From positions 1-60,538 of the forward strand of contig JAQSCZ010000003.1 of NCBI GenBank assembly GCA_029945665.1: a stretch of DNA of 60,538 bases, given 5' to 3'. The notes below the pieces were generated by a model that saw only the letters and a program-made list of their open reading frames with translations, was not told the DNA's origin and searched no databases. Source of the DNA: a bacterium. Its GTDB lineage: Bacteria; Bacteroidota; Bacteroidia; NS11-12g; UBA955. This document shows, in pieces, positions 26,381 through 35,538 of the stretch. A program made the position numbers and the translations under genes. Each line of letters opens with the position of its first letter. Positions within the stretch are counted from its first letter, which is position 1.

Positions 26381-29300
26381 ATGAGAAAAAAACTACTGTT
26401 AATATTTTCTTTGTCTATTATTGTTAACCAATCAATTGGCCAGACAACATCTGGTAAAGATTTTTGGGTAGCTTTTCTCGATGCACAATTGTATTGCGCA
26501 ACCAGAACACCACCACCTCCGCCTCCTCTTCCTCCTGGTCCATTTGAAGAAGATACGCTTGAATTATATATTACATCTCAGTATGCCGCTAAAATTAAAG
26601 TTGTAAGTGATAATAAGGACGATATTAATTCAACTGCTACTTATACCTTAACACCGAATGTTACGCTCTATATCCAAGTGCATCCCCACATGTGCAACCG
26701 GAATTTGTTTTCAGATAATGTGAATAATCGGTCGGTGCACATTACCGCAGATACTTTTATCAATGTTCAGGCCGTTAATCGTTTTTGGTCTTCGAAAGGT
26801 GCCACCACTGTTATTCCATCAGAATCCATTCCTTTCGCCACAGAATATTTTATAACAACGAATGAGAGTCCTAACCAATGGGTATGTAATAAAATTGATT
26901 TTGGAGGAAAAATAAATAAATCAGCAGAATTTGTGGTGGTTGGTATTTCGGATACCTCTGTGATAGAAGTTATTCCTAGTGGTGTTTCTTCTGTTAATGA
27001 CAATAAAAGGGGGATTCCTTATAATGTGACGCTTAAAAAGGGCGAAACCTACCATTATGTGACCACGGATGATGATCTTACTGGTTCCATAATTCGTGCG
27101 CGAACACTAACTTCGAAATTTGGAGTATTTGCAGGAAATAGACAAACCTATAGTAATATTAATGACAGTGTAAATCTGCCATGCAACAGTGCTTTTCCTT
27201 TTTCTGTATACACCCATAATCCATTGGATGATTTGGCGTTTTTAGACCATACCTATGAGCAAATGTTCCCGACCACAACAATGGGAAATAGTTATATTTT
27301 ATTGCCTTTTAAGAATAATTTTGGAGGGTATTATTTTAAAACCTTAGCCATAGAAAATAACACCAAAGTATTCATTGGGAACAATTACTACAAGACCTTA
27401 AATCAAGGTGAATATTTTACGTATAATGTTGGGGTCGACTCTGTTATGAGAGTTTCTGCTAACAAACGAATTTCAGTCACTCAGTTTTCAAAGGGTAATA
27501 AATGTAACAAACACTCAAAACCCAAAACAACCATGGGAGATATTTCTCAGGTGCAAGTAGTACCCGATCTTCAATGGATTACCGATGCTAATGTGGGCAA
27601 AGTTACCAATGTGCCTTTTAATAGTTGGGTAAATTCAAGTAGTAATTTCGTTCCAGAGAATTATGTCAATATCATTGTTAAAACAGCAGACACCAGTAAA
27701 TTTAAAGTTAATGGGGCTTCTATTGTTAATTATTTATGGCGACCAAGTTTAATGCTAAACGGATACAAATTTGTTCAATTGAATATAGATAAAGGGAATT
27801 ACCACCTGGTTTGCCCCAATGGATTTATGGCCTATACATACGGCTATGGCAATTTTGAGGGATATGCTCTCCTGGCGGGTGCGAGTTTCAAAAATCTTCA
27901 CAATAATTTTGTGGTGAGCAACCAATGCAAACAGGATACCTTGCAATTTACCAGGGTTGTTAATGATAGTTTTAAAAGTTATGTTTGGGACTTTGGCGAT
28001 AAATCTACAAGAATTGCTGGAGCTTCAGTTGCAAAGATTTTTAAAGATACAGGGTTTTATAATGTAACAATGTATAGTAAGCATATTAAAACAGGTATTT
28101 TAGACTCTGTAATTAAAAGGCTTTACATCGGAATGGCCGATACTAAACCTGTTCTGATTAATGATACCGCTGTTTGCGGTCATTTGGAGCTGCTTGTATT
28201 ATCCCAAAATCGCAAAAATTTCAATAGCTATTTATGGGAGGATAAATCGACCTTGTATTATCGATTATTTAAACAGCCAGGACAATATTGGGAAAAGGTT
28301 ACAGAAAGAAATGGATGTATTTATTTTGATACACTTAATATATTAAATTATCCTTCGCCTGTTGCTAAATTTACCAGCACGGATACTGTTTTTTGCTCGA
28401 ATGGAACCCGTGATATTTTCTTTCAAAATCTATCTACTTCAAAAGATACACTCGCCATTGTGAATTGGGATTTTGGCGATTTAAATGTAAATGATACCCA
28501 TGAAATTGTGAAGCATTTGTACAAAAAGCCCGATTTATATCAGGTTAGTTTAAGATTAACAACCAACCATGGTTGTCAGGATGTAGCCACACAGTTAATT
28601 GAAATAAAAAGTTCGCCTAAACCTGAATTCACTTATTTGGTTGCAGATACTTGCTTCAATAGCAATAGTATTTCTTTTAAAAACAACACCCAAATTGATT
28701 CGCTATTGTTTCAAAAGTACAAATGGGAGTATGGCGATGGAACTTCACTTACAAATAGAACTTTTAAAACACCGCATGTATATCCCGATTCAGGAGTCTA
28801 TGAGGTCAAATTATTATATGAGTACAATAATGGTTGCAACGATACTGCCAGAAAACTTGTTACAATTGTGCCTAACCCGAAATCAAATTTTACCTTTGTT
28901 TCTGGTGGTCAATGTTTAAGTGATCCTTTTGTATTTACCAATAAGTCAACCGCAACAAAGCAACCTTTAAAGAGTCTTTGGCTATTTGGCGATACACAAT
29001 CGGATACCAATAAAAATGTTCAACACCGTTATTACACGCAGGGTGTTTATACCGTTCAATTAATTGTCGAATCTGTTTTTGGTTGTAAAGATACTGCTAG
29101 CCAAACAGTAAAAACATTAAGTGGTCCAGAGGCTAAATTCACGCTCAGCGATAGTATTTTATGTAAGGTTGGCAACCGTTTTAAATTCTCCAATACTTCT
29201 ATCTCCGACACCGGAAAAATAGTATCTACGCTTTGGCGATTTGCAGATGGTTCGAAAATATTAAACAAAGATACGGTCACAAAATCATTTGCAAATGCTG

Positions 29301-30289
29301 GTAAAAATAGCATTGTGTTGAAGGTTACCAATAATTTTGGATGCAGCGATACGCTGCTCCAATTCGTAGAAACAAAACCTGGTCCATCTACCAAATTCTC
29401 TATCAATGATAACACCCAGTGCGATAATTTGCAATCCTTCGATTTCAGCTATCTCTCACAGAAAAGTAATGATAGTATTAAAGGTTATTCGTGGTATTTT
29501 AACAATGACAGTGTTAAAAATATACCGAATATAACTAATTTCAAATTTCCTAAAGATGGGGTTTATACTGTTTCGTTGCGTTTGAATTCATTGTATGATT
29601 GTGATGGTGAAATGATTCAAACAGTCTTTGTGAATCCTCAGCCGGTTGCTGCTTTTTCAGTTCAGAGTCCTATTGAATGTTTCTTTGGACATGCTTTTAA
29701 ATTTGCAAATCTTAGCACTATCTCTTCAGGTAAATTGGCCATCCATCAATGGGATTTTGGAGATGGTACTAATGCAAGCTTGTTTACACCGGTTCCTAAA
29801 ACCTATGCCAATGTTGGTAATTATAAGGTGTCATATAAAGTTGTTTCCGATTCTGGTTGCATGGATACTGTTTCCAAATTTATTCAATTGCTTCCAAGCG
29901 CTACCATCAACAGCGCAACTTCTAAAGGCGCATGTTTAAGTGATAGTATATTATTTCAGGCTTCGGTGTCTTTAAATATTGGTAATATTAAATCTTATGT
30001 GTGGGATTTTGGAGATGGTCAAACCGGTAATAGTTCCAATATAAAACACTTATACCAAAATCAAGGTTCTTATACAGTTATATTTAAAGCGATTACGGAT
30101 AATAACTGTCAAGACAGTGTTTTGAATACGATTAAAATAGTAAAAAACCCAAAAGCTGATTTTGTTTTTGTTCATTTTAATAAAGATAATTCCGGCATAC
30201 GTTTCTTGTTTCTCGACCGTTCTGAAAATGCAAATAGTTGGAATTGGAAATTTGATAAATGGGGAACTTCAAGTATTCAAGAACCCTAA
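26381..30289 (+). CDS. Giant IgGFc-binding/PKD surface protein, second copy, truncated before its sorting domain
   Basis: 1302 residues from the ATG at 26381 (signal peptide MRKKLLLIFSLSIIVNQSIGQ); an ATG at 26324 would put 19 unrelated residues in front. Same layout as the previous gene, with an added Pro-rich loop (TPPPPPPLPPGPFEED) in the N-terminal domain and about eight PKD-like repeats. The frame stops at a TAA (30287-30289) within the segment aligned to FLKDPDYFFSDTG of the paralogue, and a TAG follows at 30305. The CHU_C sorting domain continues intact and in the same frame beyond. As read, the product lacks its T9SS signal and would stay in the periplasm. Confidence 0.8.
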   Translation: MRKKLLLIFSLSIIVNQSIGQTTSGKDFWVAFLDAQLYCATRTPPPPPPLPPGPFEEDTLELYITSQYAAKIKVVSDNKDDINSTATYTLTPNVTLYIQVHPHMCNRNLFSDNVNNRSVHITADTFINVQAVNRFWSSKGATTVIPSESIPFATEYFITTNESPNQWVCNKIDFGGKINKSAEFVVVGISDTSVIEVIPSGVSSVNDNKRGIPYNVTLKKGETYHYVTTDDDLTGSIIRARTLTSKFGVFAGNRQTYSNINDSVNLPCNSAFPFSVYTHNPLDDLAFLDHTYEQMFPTTTMGNSYILLPFKNNFGGYYFKTLAIENNTKVFIGNNYYKTLNQGEYFTYNVGVDSVMRVSANKRISVTQFSKGNKCNKHSKPKTTMGDISQVQVVPDLQWITDANVGKVTNVPFNSWVNSSSNFVPENYVNIIVKTADTSKFKVNGASIVNYLWRPSLMLNGYKFVQLNIDKGNYHLVCPNGFMAYTYGYGNFEGYALLAGASFKNLHNNFVVSNQCKQDTLQFTRVVNDSFKSYVWDFGDKSTRIAGASVAKIFKDTGFYNVTMYSKHIKTGILDSVIKRLYIGMADTKPVLINDTAVCGHLELLVLSQNRKNFNSYLWEDKSTLYYRLFKQPGQYWEKVTERNGCIYFDTLNILNYPSPVAKFTSTDTVFCSNGTRDIFFQNLSTSKDTLAIVNWDFGDLNVNDTHEIVKHLYKKPDLYQVSLRLTTNHGCQDVATQLIEIKSSPKPEFTYLVADTCFNSNSISFKNNTQIDSLLFQKYKWEYGDGTSLTNRTFKTPHVYPDSGVYEVKLLYEYNNGCNDTARKLVTIVPNPKSNFTFVSGGQCLSDPFVFTNKSTATKQPLKSLWLFGDTQSDTNKNVQHRYYTQGVYTVQLIVESVFGCKDTASQTVKTLSGPEAKFTLSDSILCKVGNRFKFSNTSISDTGKIVSTLWRFADGSKILNKDTVTKSFANAGKNSIVLKVTNNFGCSDTLLQFVETKPGPSTKFSINDNTQCDNLQSFDFSYLSQKSNDSIKGYSWYFNNDSVKNIPNITNFKFPKDGVYTVSLRLNSLYDCDGEMIQTVFVNPQPVAAFSVQSPIECFFGHAFKFANLSTISSGKLAIHQWDFGDGTNASLFTPVPKTYANVGNYKVSYKVVSDSGCMDTVSKFIQLLPSATINSATSKGACLSDSILFQASVSLNIGNIKSYVWDFGDGQTGNSSNIKHLYQNQGSYTVIFKAITDNNCQDSVLNTIKIVKNPKADFVFVHFNKDNSGIRFLFLDRSENANSWNWKFDKWGTSSIQEP

Positions 30290-30670
30290 TTTATTTTTTA
30301 TGATTAGGTTAAAGCAAGTATTCGTCTAATCGTTTCTAATCAAAATCTTTGTTTCGATACCATCGAAAAAAAGATACCTATTCTTGATAAAATCAATATT
30401 TATTTTCCCAATGCATTTACACCCAACGGCAATGGAATCAATGATGGATTTGGACTGAATGCGAACCAATTCGACTATATAAACGGGTATAGATTACAGA
30501 TTTTTAACAGATGGGGTGAGAAATTATTTGATTCTGAAAACAAAGAAGAACGCTGGTTATCACCCGATGATCCCAATATATTGCAAGGTGTCTACATTTG
30601 GGTAGCAAAAATAAAAGATAGCTATAATGTGGTACACGATATGAGCGGTAGGGTTGAGGTTATTAGATAA
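30290..30670 (+). pseudogene. Severed CHU_C/T9SS type B domain of the upstream gene
   Basis: In the same frame as the gene ending at 30289, and after a second stop (TAG 30305-30307), codons read VSNQNLCFDTIEKKIPILD, then IYFPNAFTPNGNGINDGF, IFNRWGEKLFDS and LQGVYIWVAKIK, ending VEVIR and TAA at 30668-30670. This is collinear and close in sequence to residues 1125-1236 of the paralogue. The distance across the two stops equals the paralogue's, so net length is conserved. No start codon or promoter of its own is seen. Confidence 0.8.
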
Positions 30671-31001
30671 ACTGGCTATTGTTCTGCTAATTCTTTTAAT
30701 TTTTCATTCATAAGCTCAAATCCTAACACGACGTAAGTTCGGGTTAAGGAAGTATACTCAACTAAATTTTGCTTCAATCTTGTGTAAATAATTTAAAAAA
30801 AGGTAATCGAAGTAAATAAATTGTAAATAATAATGGCATTTTAGGACGAAAATGCGGGCTGGGTCCATTCCGATTGGTATCAAGAAGTAAAAATTTCATT
30901 AGGACCAGGATGAAGATTTGGTCTGCATAAAAAAACAATAACTAATTCCACTGCCTACTAAAATTGTACAACTTTTATCGAAGGCAGGATCTGCGCGTTG
31001 G

Positions 31002-31088
31002 GTCCACGCATGCGTAAAAATTTTAATTGGTCAGGGATGAAGGGTGAGCCTGCGCGTGAAGACCAGTTGAAATTTTCTATGCGTGGTG
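31002..31088. repeat. Hairpin repeat copy A inside the mobile element
   Basis: Arms CCACGCAT..AAAATTT..TGGTC and GACCAGTTGAAATTTT..ATGCGTGG pair over about 25 bases around a 28-base loop. The whole unit recurs at 31161-31248. Confidence 0.7.
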
Positions 31089-31098
31089 GTTTTTTTGT

Positions 31099-31126
31099 TT
31101 ACTTTTTTGTCCAAACAAAAAAGTAA
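31099..31126. repeat. Perfect 11-bp hairpin inside the mobile element
   Basis: TTACTTTTTTG (31099-31109), loop TCCAAA, CAAAAAAGTAA (31116-31126). It lies between the two hairpin repeats. TTTTTGTCCAAAC recurs at 31298-31310. Confidence 0.6.
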
Positions 31127-31160
31127 GAAAATTTATATTATAGAACCGAATGTGCTAGGT

Positions 31161-31248
31161 GCCCACGTATGCGTAAAAATTTCACTTTGGTCAAGGATGA
31201 ATGTTGAGCCTATGCGAGAAGACTAGTTGAAATTTTCTATGCGTGGTG
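31161..31248. repeat. Hairpin repeat copy B inside the mobile element
   Basis: A direct, diverged copy of 31002-31088, with CCACGTATGCGTAAAAATTT at one end and GAAATTTTCTATGCGTGG at the other. A third, shorter and more degenerate copy is at about 30885-30930. Confidence 0.7.
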
Positions 31249-31617
31249 TGTTGTTCTTTGCAAGCTCATGAGAAAGCCTTCGGCTAAGTTTGTCTCCTTT
31301 TTGTCCAAACAGACAATGAGGACGTAGCGAAGCTAAAGGTGGAGAAAATGGGAAGGATTAAAATATTTGAGATACCATATTTAATTGAAATGCTTAACCC
31401 GAACTGACGTTAACAAAGTATCTTTTTCCAACATTTTTTTTAATAATGGGACGAGTAATCCAGTGAATTTTTTACTTTGTATCAAGGTAATGTTTCCATC
31501 ATTAATGTCTATCAATTTGAATTGATGCTCGCCATCAAAAAGCCCATTTATAAATAAATGTCCAATCCATCGAAATTCTTTATTAGGCTCGAATACTAAC
31601 ACTGTTGGCAAAAATAG

Positions 31618-31651
31618 TAAAAAAAAATGCTGACCTTTTGGGTCAGCATTT
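31618..31651 (-). terminator. Terminator of the T9SS protein gene at 31685
   Basis: AATGCTGACC (31626-31635), loop, GGTCAGCATT (31641-31650). On the minus strand a run of nine T follows. It is a perfect 10-bp stem 34 bases past the stop. Confidence 0.85.
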
Positions 31652-31684
31652 TTAAAACTACACTATAAAACTTAAAAAATATTA

Positions 31685-33340
31685 TTAATGGTTGATGATT
31701 AATTTTTGAGAGACAGTACCTGTTGTTCCACTAATGGTAACTTGGTAAATGCCTGCAGCCAATTCCGCAGTTGGTATAGATGTACTCATCATGCCACTTA
31801 GGTTCTCGGTAATTATTTGTTCGAATACCACCTGACCCATTGGATTAACCAATTGGATAGTTACTGGCGTGGTCATATCCATATTGTCTATCGACAAATT
31901 GACATTTGCATTTGCAGGATTAGGAAACACATTCACAATAGCTGAAACGATTTCAGTGAATTTTGCTAATTTGATACTAGTATATGCAATATCGCCATTG
32001 TTAGCTACAATTTTCAATTTATAATGATTATTAGCAGATGGATTAAAGTCTGTGAAAGTATAAACATTCATTTCATTGCCATTGCCTTTGCTATAAACAG
32101 TGCCAATTGAAGTCCAGTTAATAAAATCGGTTGAGTGCATAATTTCAAAATGACTGTTGTTTTCTTCGGTTGCAGTAGCCCATTTAACTTCAACACTTTT
32201 GCTGTTTTTGTTTGCAACTACGTCAAAGTTTATAAGTGAAACTGGCAATGGCACTAAGAATGTAGTTCTAGAATTGTTTGATGACAAGGTCCAATTTGAA
32301 GTTGGATTTACCGCTGAAGAGGAAGTAGAAGTTGTGATACCTGATGAAGGTGTATTTGCTGCATTTGAAGAAGCGATACCTATCCATTTTGAAGTTGATG
32401 TGCTGTATTGAGCGAGTTTCAAATCATTTGAAAGGTTAGTTGTGCTGCCTACTATTGATTTGCCTGTTTTTGACCCATTGTTGTCGTATCTTAATGCTAC
32501 AGTTCCAATAACGCTTGTGGAGGATGAAGCTACTGTCCAATATTCATAGCCACTTGCATTGTCTAAGGTGGTTAAATCCAAAGCCGTTTGCGAAGATTTT
32601 GTTCCGAAATAAGTTGCTTCAACCCACTGAGAAAATGTACCATTACCAGTAATGTTTGTCGGTTCAAAAATGAAAGGGGAATATACTGCTCCATTGCCAA
32701 TTGGGAAAAAGAAAATATTGTTATTGCCATTTTTTGTGTACAATCTTACTTTTGCATTTACGTGGCTAGCATTATCTACACTAGTTAAGGAGTGACCTGA
32801 GCTATTGTCGAATGACAAAAATCCACCATTTGAGCTGTTTATATAATTGTTGGTTGAAAAATCTAGATCGTCAATTACCAGTTCAACATTATTAAGTAAT
32901 AAATTGCCGCCGCTTATATCTAATTTGGCACCTGTTGCATCAATTCGTGAAACACCGGTAGATTGAATAGTAGCCGCTGCATCTATTTTGATATCACCAT
33001 TGATTTCGAAAGTAAATCCATTGATATTAAGCGATCCTCCATTAAGAACAACATTGTTTCTTATAACCATATTTCCAGTTAAAGTTAAAGTTCCTGAACC
33101 TGCATTCATGGTTAGACTTTTAATTGTTCCACTGATGTTTGTAGACGGAGCATTGCTTAATCCACTTAGATTTGGAATTATTACATCATCGCTAGAGCTA
33201 GGTGCATTACCTCCGGTCCAGTTGGCATTAGTGGTCCAACTTCCGCTCGATGAGCCATTCCAAGTTCTTGTTCCTGAGTAACCGTTTGTAAAAATTAAAG
33301 TGACTAAGGCAAGCGTGAGAATCTGTAATTTGTTTTTCAT
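31685..33340 (-). CDS. Secreted adhesin-like protein with T9SS type A sorting domain
   Basis: 551 residues. Signal peptide (..TNGYS), then a G8-like opening (TRTWNGSSSGSWTTNANWTGGNAPSSSDDVIIPN) and a parallel beta-helix-like stretch of NxxLNGGSLNINGFTFEINGDI type (about 70-180). A fibronectin-like module (PLPVSLINFDVVAN..VEVKWATATEENNSHFEIMHSTDF, about 365-455) precedes the sorting domain from VNVFPNPANANVNLSID. The layout is that of cell-surface adhesins of gliding or attached Bacteroidota. Ligand unknown. It is a single-gene unit with its own promoter and terminator. Confidence 0.82.
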   Translation of the reverse strand: MKNKLQILTLALVTLIFTNGYSGTRTWNGSSSGSWTTNANWTGGNAPSSSDDVIIPNLSGLSNAPSTNISGTIKSLTMNAGSGTLTLTGNMVIRNNVVLNGGSLNINGFTFEINGDIKIDAAATIQSTGVSRIDATGAKLDISGGNLLLNNVELVIDDLDFSTNNYINSSNGGFLSFDNSSGHSLTSVDNASHVNAKVRLYTKNGNNNIFFFPIGNGAVYSPFIFEPTNITGNGTFSQWVEATYFGTKSSQTALDLTTLDNASGYEYWTVASSSTSVIGTVALRYDNNGSKTGKSIVGSTTNLSNDLKLAQYSTSTSKWIGIASSNAANTPSSGITTSTSSSAVNPTSNWTLSSNNSRTTFLVPLPVSLINFDVVANKNSKSVEVKWATATEENNSHFEIMHSTDFINWTSIGTVYSKGNGNEMNVYTFTDFNPSANNHYKLKIVANNGDIAYTSIKLAKFTEIVSAIVNVFPNPANANVNLSIDNMDMTTPVTIQLVNPMGQVVFEQIITENLSGMMSTSIPTAELAAGIYQVTISGTTGTVSQKLIINH

Positions 33341-33584
33341 TGTATTGTATTTGTATTGTTTAGTGCTGTGAACATTTTATTGATGGTCCTCATGTCATCT
33401 ATAGGTCAAAAAATTTTGGCACAAAAAATCCCCTTAAGTGAAAATTATCACCCAACGAATTAATTAAAGGTAATCAATTCAAATGTTAGTAAGGAAGTTT
33501 GTGTTTAAAAAATCTGAATTAGAATTTTCAGATGTTAAGAAGCCCCTTCGTTGTGTTGTTCATAAATTTGTGTTTTAGTTTCTG

Positions 33585-33616
33585 CAAATATATACACATT
33601 TAGTATATTGATACTA
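33585..33616 (-). promoter_or_regulatory. Promoter -7 element with palindromic operator candidate
   Basis: TATATTTG on the minus strand (33592-33585). The perfect dyad TAGTAT-ATTG-ATACTA (33601-33616) is placed where a -33 box would be. The leader would be about 240 bases. Confidence 0.45.
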
Positions 33617-33827
33617 GTTTTACCCAAAAAACAGTATTCTAAACAGGTTAAATGTTGACAACTTGCTTAAAATAAGCAAGTTTAGTTTAAATAAATTTCA
33701 AAAATAAAATTATTTATTACATAATTAACAGAGTATTTATACCTAAATTGATGCAAAATAATCCGTTTTTAATACTAAAATGAGCCTAATTTTAACTGTT
33801 TAGTATAAATACTTAGTGCTATTTAAA

Positions 33828-33856
33828 TAAAAATGTCGCCTTCATAGGGCGACATC
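33828..33856 (-). terminator. Terminator of the 36324-33890 operon
   Basis: ATGTCGCC (33833-33840), 7-base loop, GGCGACAT (33848-33855), with T-rich sequence following on the minus strand. Confidence 0.8.
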
Positions 33857-33889
33857 TTTAAACTATACAATTCAAAACTCACGAATGTC

Positions 33890-35536
33890 TTAATGCGATA
33901 TCAATAGCTTCTTATTTATATTGATGTTACCGCTTTTTATATTTAATTGATAGATCCCGGATTTTAAGGACTCTATACTTAAGGTCTGTTTAAAACTGTT
34001 TCCTATTCTATTCTCTGCAGTTATTTCCACTACTACCTGCCCAACAGAATTAATTATCTGAACTTGTACGGGTTCGTCATCCTCGAAAATTTGCGATTCT
34101 ATTTGCAGGCTGCTAGCGGCAGGACTCGGATAAACTGAAATGTCGGAAGGTAGAACTATGCCATTTTTTCTCAATTGTTTTTTATTGCTGTAACTAATAG
34201 AGCCATTGTCCTCAATAAGCTTTAATCGATAAATAACTTGAGTACCAATTCGATTTGCAATATTTAAATCGATAAAACGATAGGCCGAAGTATTGGATGA
34301 TCCGATAAAGCTTTCAACAGTTTCGAACGCTTGGTTGTCAATACTTCTCTCTAAGTCAATAGAAGCCACAAGCTCTGGATTGGCTACTTGCCAATTTAAT
34401 TCCGCATCTATTGTATTGCGCCATTTGCTATCAAAACTTATTAATTGGATAGGCAGTGGGGTAGCGCCAAGAAACCATGTTGTAATTGAAAAAGGCGAAA
34501 ATGATGTAATGCCCGAACGCGATTTCATAGCCGCGCTTGCAATTGCACTTCCTGTTGTAAGTGTGCCGTTGGCCGTTGGTGCAGAAGTGCTACTTCTTTT
34601 AAATAAATCCCACTTCCAATTTGAAATGGTGTCGCCACCTGAATTTGGATACACGCCCGTAAAGTGAGAAATAAATGCCCTTGTGCGATTGGTATTAAAA
34701 ATACTGGATTCAGTTGCAGTGTTGTACTGTAAGGTTAAATTAACATTGCTGCCGCCTTTTGTGCTTTCTCGAATGTCCCAAGTTCTTTGCACACTTCTGA
34801 AACTGGCAGGAACGTTCGATGGGCTGTATAAATTTTCAACATAACCATCTTCATAAACCGAATCAAAAACCCGCACCTTAAAGTCGTCTGTTGTGCCTGT
34901 GTTTTGTATCATAGCTGGTGTATAATCCCCAATGGCTTGTCCTATCGGAAATACAGTGCTTGTGGCACCAACCTGTTCTCTCTTTAGAAATCCTTTTAAA
35001 GTATCTCGTGTATAGTTATTGGTGACCACAAAACTATTTTCATTGTAGCCTGTAATAACACCGGGATAGCCATTGCCAACTATTAAATCATTATTGTTTA
35101 AAACAATACACCCTGAGATAAATTTTAAAGTGTCTCTAATTTTTAAGTCATAGTTTTTTAATTGAATGGAGGAAGTTGTGTTCACGATAAAGTTACTCAA
35201 TGAAACAGTTGGGCCACCTGATATAATAATCTGATCGGAACCAGTTGCATAAGGTGCCGGGCGTGGGCGTATCATTTCAAACGAACCTGTCCCTGCTATT
35301 TGCGAGGCACCAATGTTTTGTAAAGTATCGCCATACATTTTTATGAATCCATTACTTTTAATCACCAATGATCCACCTGTCCCACTATTGCCAGCGTTGT
35401 AAAAATTTCCCCAAATGCTCATACTGCCTCCAGTGCCTACAAACATTGAATCTGTTCCGAAAAGTTTAGTCGAATTTTGGCACATAACTAGCCCGCTTTT
35501 TATAATTAAAAAGCTAATTAAAATGAAATGCTTCAT
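33890..35536 (-). CDS. Secreted protein with T9SS type A sorting domain
   Basis: 548 residues. Signal peptide (..KSGLVMCQ), a long beta-rich passenger with repeated short strands (SMSIWGNFYNAGNSGTGGSLVIKSNGFIKMYGDTLQNIG, SGGPTVSLSNFIVNTTSSIQLKNYDLKIRDTLKF), then a fibronectin-like module introduced by PLPIQLISFDSKWRN (about 365-460) and a sorting domain from ISVYPSPAASSLQIES to KKLLISH. It resembles the product of 31685-33340 in architecture. It starts 2 bases after the stop of the gene at 35539, so the two are cotranscribed and their products probably assemble or act together at the surface. Confidence 0.8.
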   Translation of the reverse strand: MKHFILISFLIIKSGLVMCQNSTKLFGTDSMFVGTGGSMSIWGNFYNAGNSGTGGSLVIKSNGFIKMYGDTLQNIGASQIAGTGSFEMIRPRPAPYATGSDQIIISGGPTVSLSNFIVNTTSSIQLKNYDLKIRDTLKFISGCIVLNNNDLIVGNGYPGVITGYNENSFVVTNNYTRDTLKGFLKREQVGATSTVFPIGQAIGDYTPAMIQNTGTTDDFKVRVFDSVYEDGYVENLYSPSNVPASFRSVQRTWDIRESTKGGSNVNLTLQYNTATESSIFNTNRTRAFISHFTGVYPNSGGDTISNWKWDLFKRSSTSAPTANGTLTTGSAIASAAMKSRSGITSFSPFSITTWFLGATPLPIQLISFDSKWRNTIDAELNWQVANPELVASIDLERSIDNQAFETVESFIGSSNTSAYRFIDLNIANRIGTQVIYRLKLIEDNGSISYSNKKQLRKNGIVLPSDISVYPSPAASSLQIESQIFEDDEPVQVQIINSVGQVVVEITAENRIGNSFKQTLSIESLKSGIYQLNIKSGNININKKLLISH

Positions 35537-35538
35537 AA

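Larger units (their letters stand above)
30729..31410. mobile_element. MITE-like non-autonomous element with terminal inverted repeats and 5-bp target duplication
   Basis: Terminal inverted repeats: ACGTAAGTTCGGGTTAAG (30731-30748) and, inverted, ACGTCAGTTCGGGTTAAG (31393-31410), 17 of 18 identical. TAACA flanks it directly on both sides (30724-30728 and 31411-31415), and the interrupted gene rejoins in frame when the element is removed. No ORF with transposase features lies inside. It holds three related hairpin repeats (about 30885-30930, 31002-31088 and 31161-31248), so it is not a simple internal deletion that I can assign to a known IS. Confidence 0.82.
30676..31611 (-). pseudogene. SRPBCC (polyketide-cyclase/START-like) gene, 5'-truncated and split by an insertion
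   Basis: Minus-strand codons at 31611-31411 read PTVLVFEPNKEFRWIGHLFIN..EKDTLL and those at 30723-30676 read GFELMNEKLKELAEQ then TAG. Removing the 682-bp element and one TAACA copy joins them in frame as EKDTLLGFELMNEKLKELAEQ, the normal end of this SRPBCC family. The first 60-70 residues of the domain and any ATG are missing, and a terminator hairpin of the neighbouring gene begins just upstream. The gene is dead, broken at least twice. Confidence 0.85.
33341..33889. other. 549-base intergenic region with operator-like repeats, no gene
   Basis: No coding frame is convincing. It contains a minus-strand -7 element TATATTTG (33592-33585) for the gene at 33340. Just upstream is the palindrome TAGTAT-ATTG-ATACTA (33601-33616). 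There is also a perfect 10-bp hairpin AACTTGCTTA-AAA-TAAGCAAGTT (33660-33682), weaker relatives GTAT-TT-ATAC (33733-33742) and TAGTAT-AA-ATACTT (33801-33814), and the terminator of the next gene (33828-33856). The density of dyads suggests regulation of the surface protein gene downstream. Confidence 0.5.

Noticed and set aside
30729-31410. Transposase inside the mobile element
   Set aside because: No frame of useful length or DDE-type motif was seen; the element is non-autonomous.
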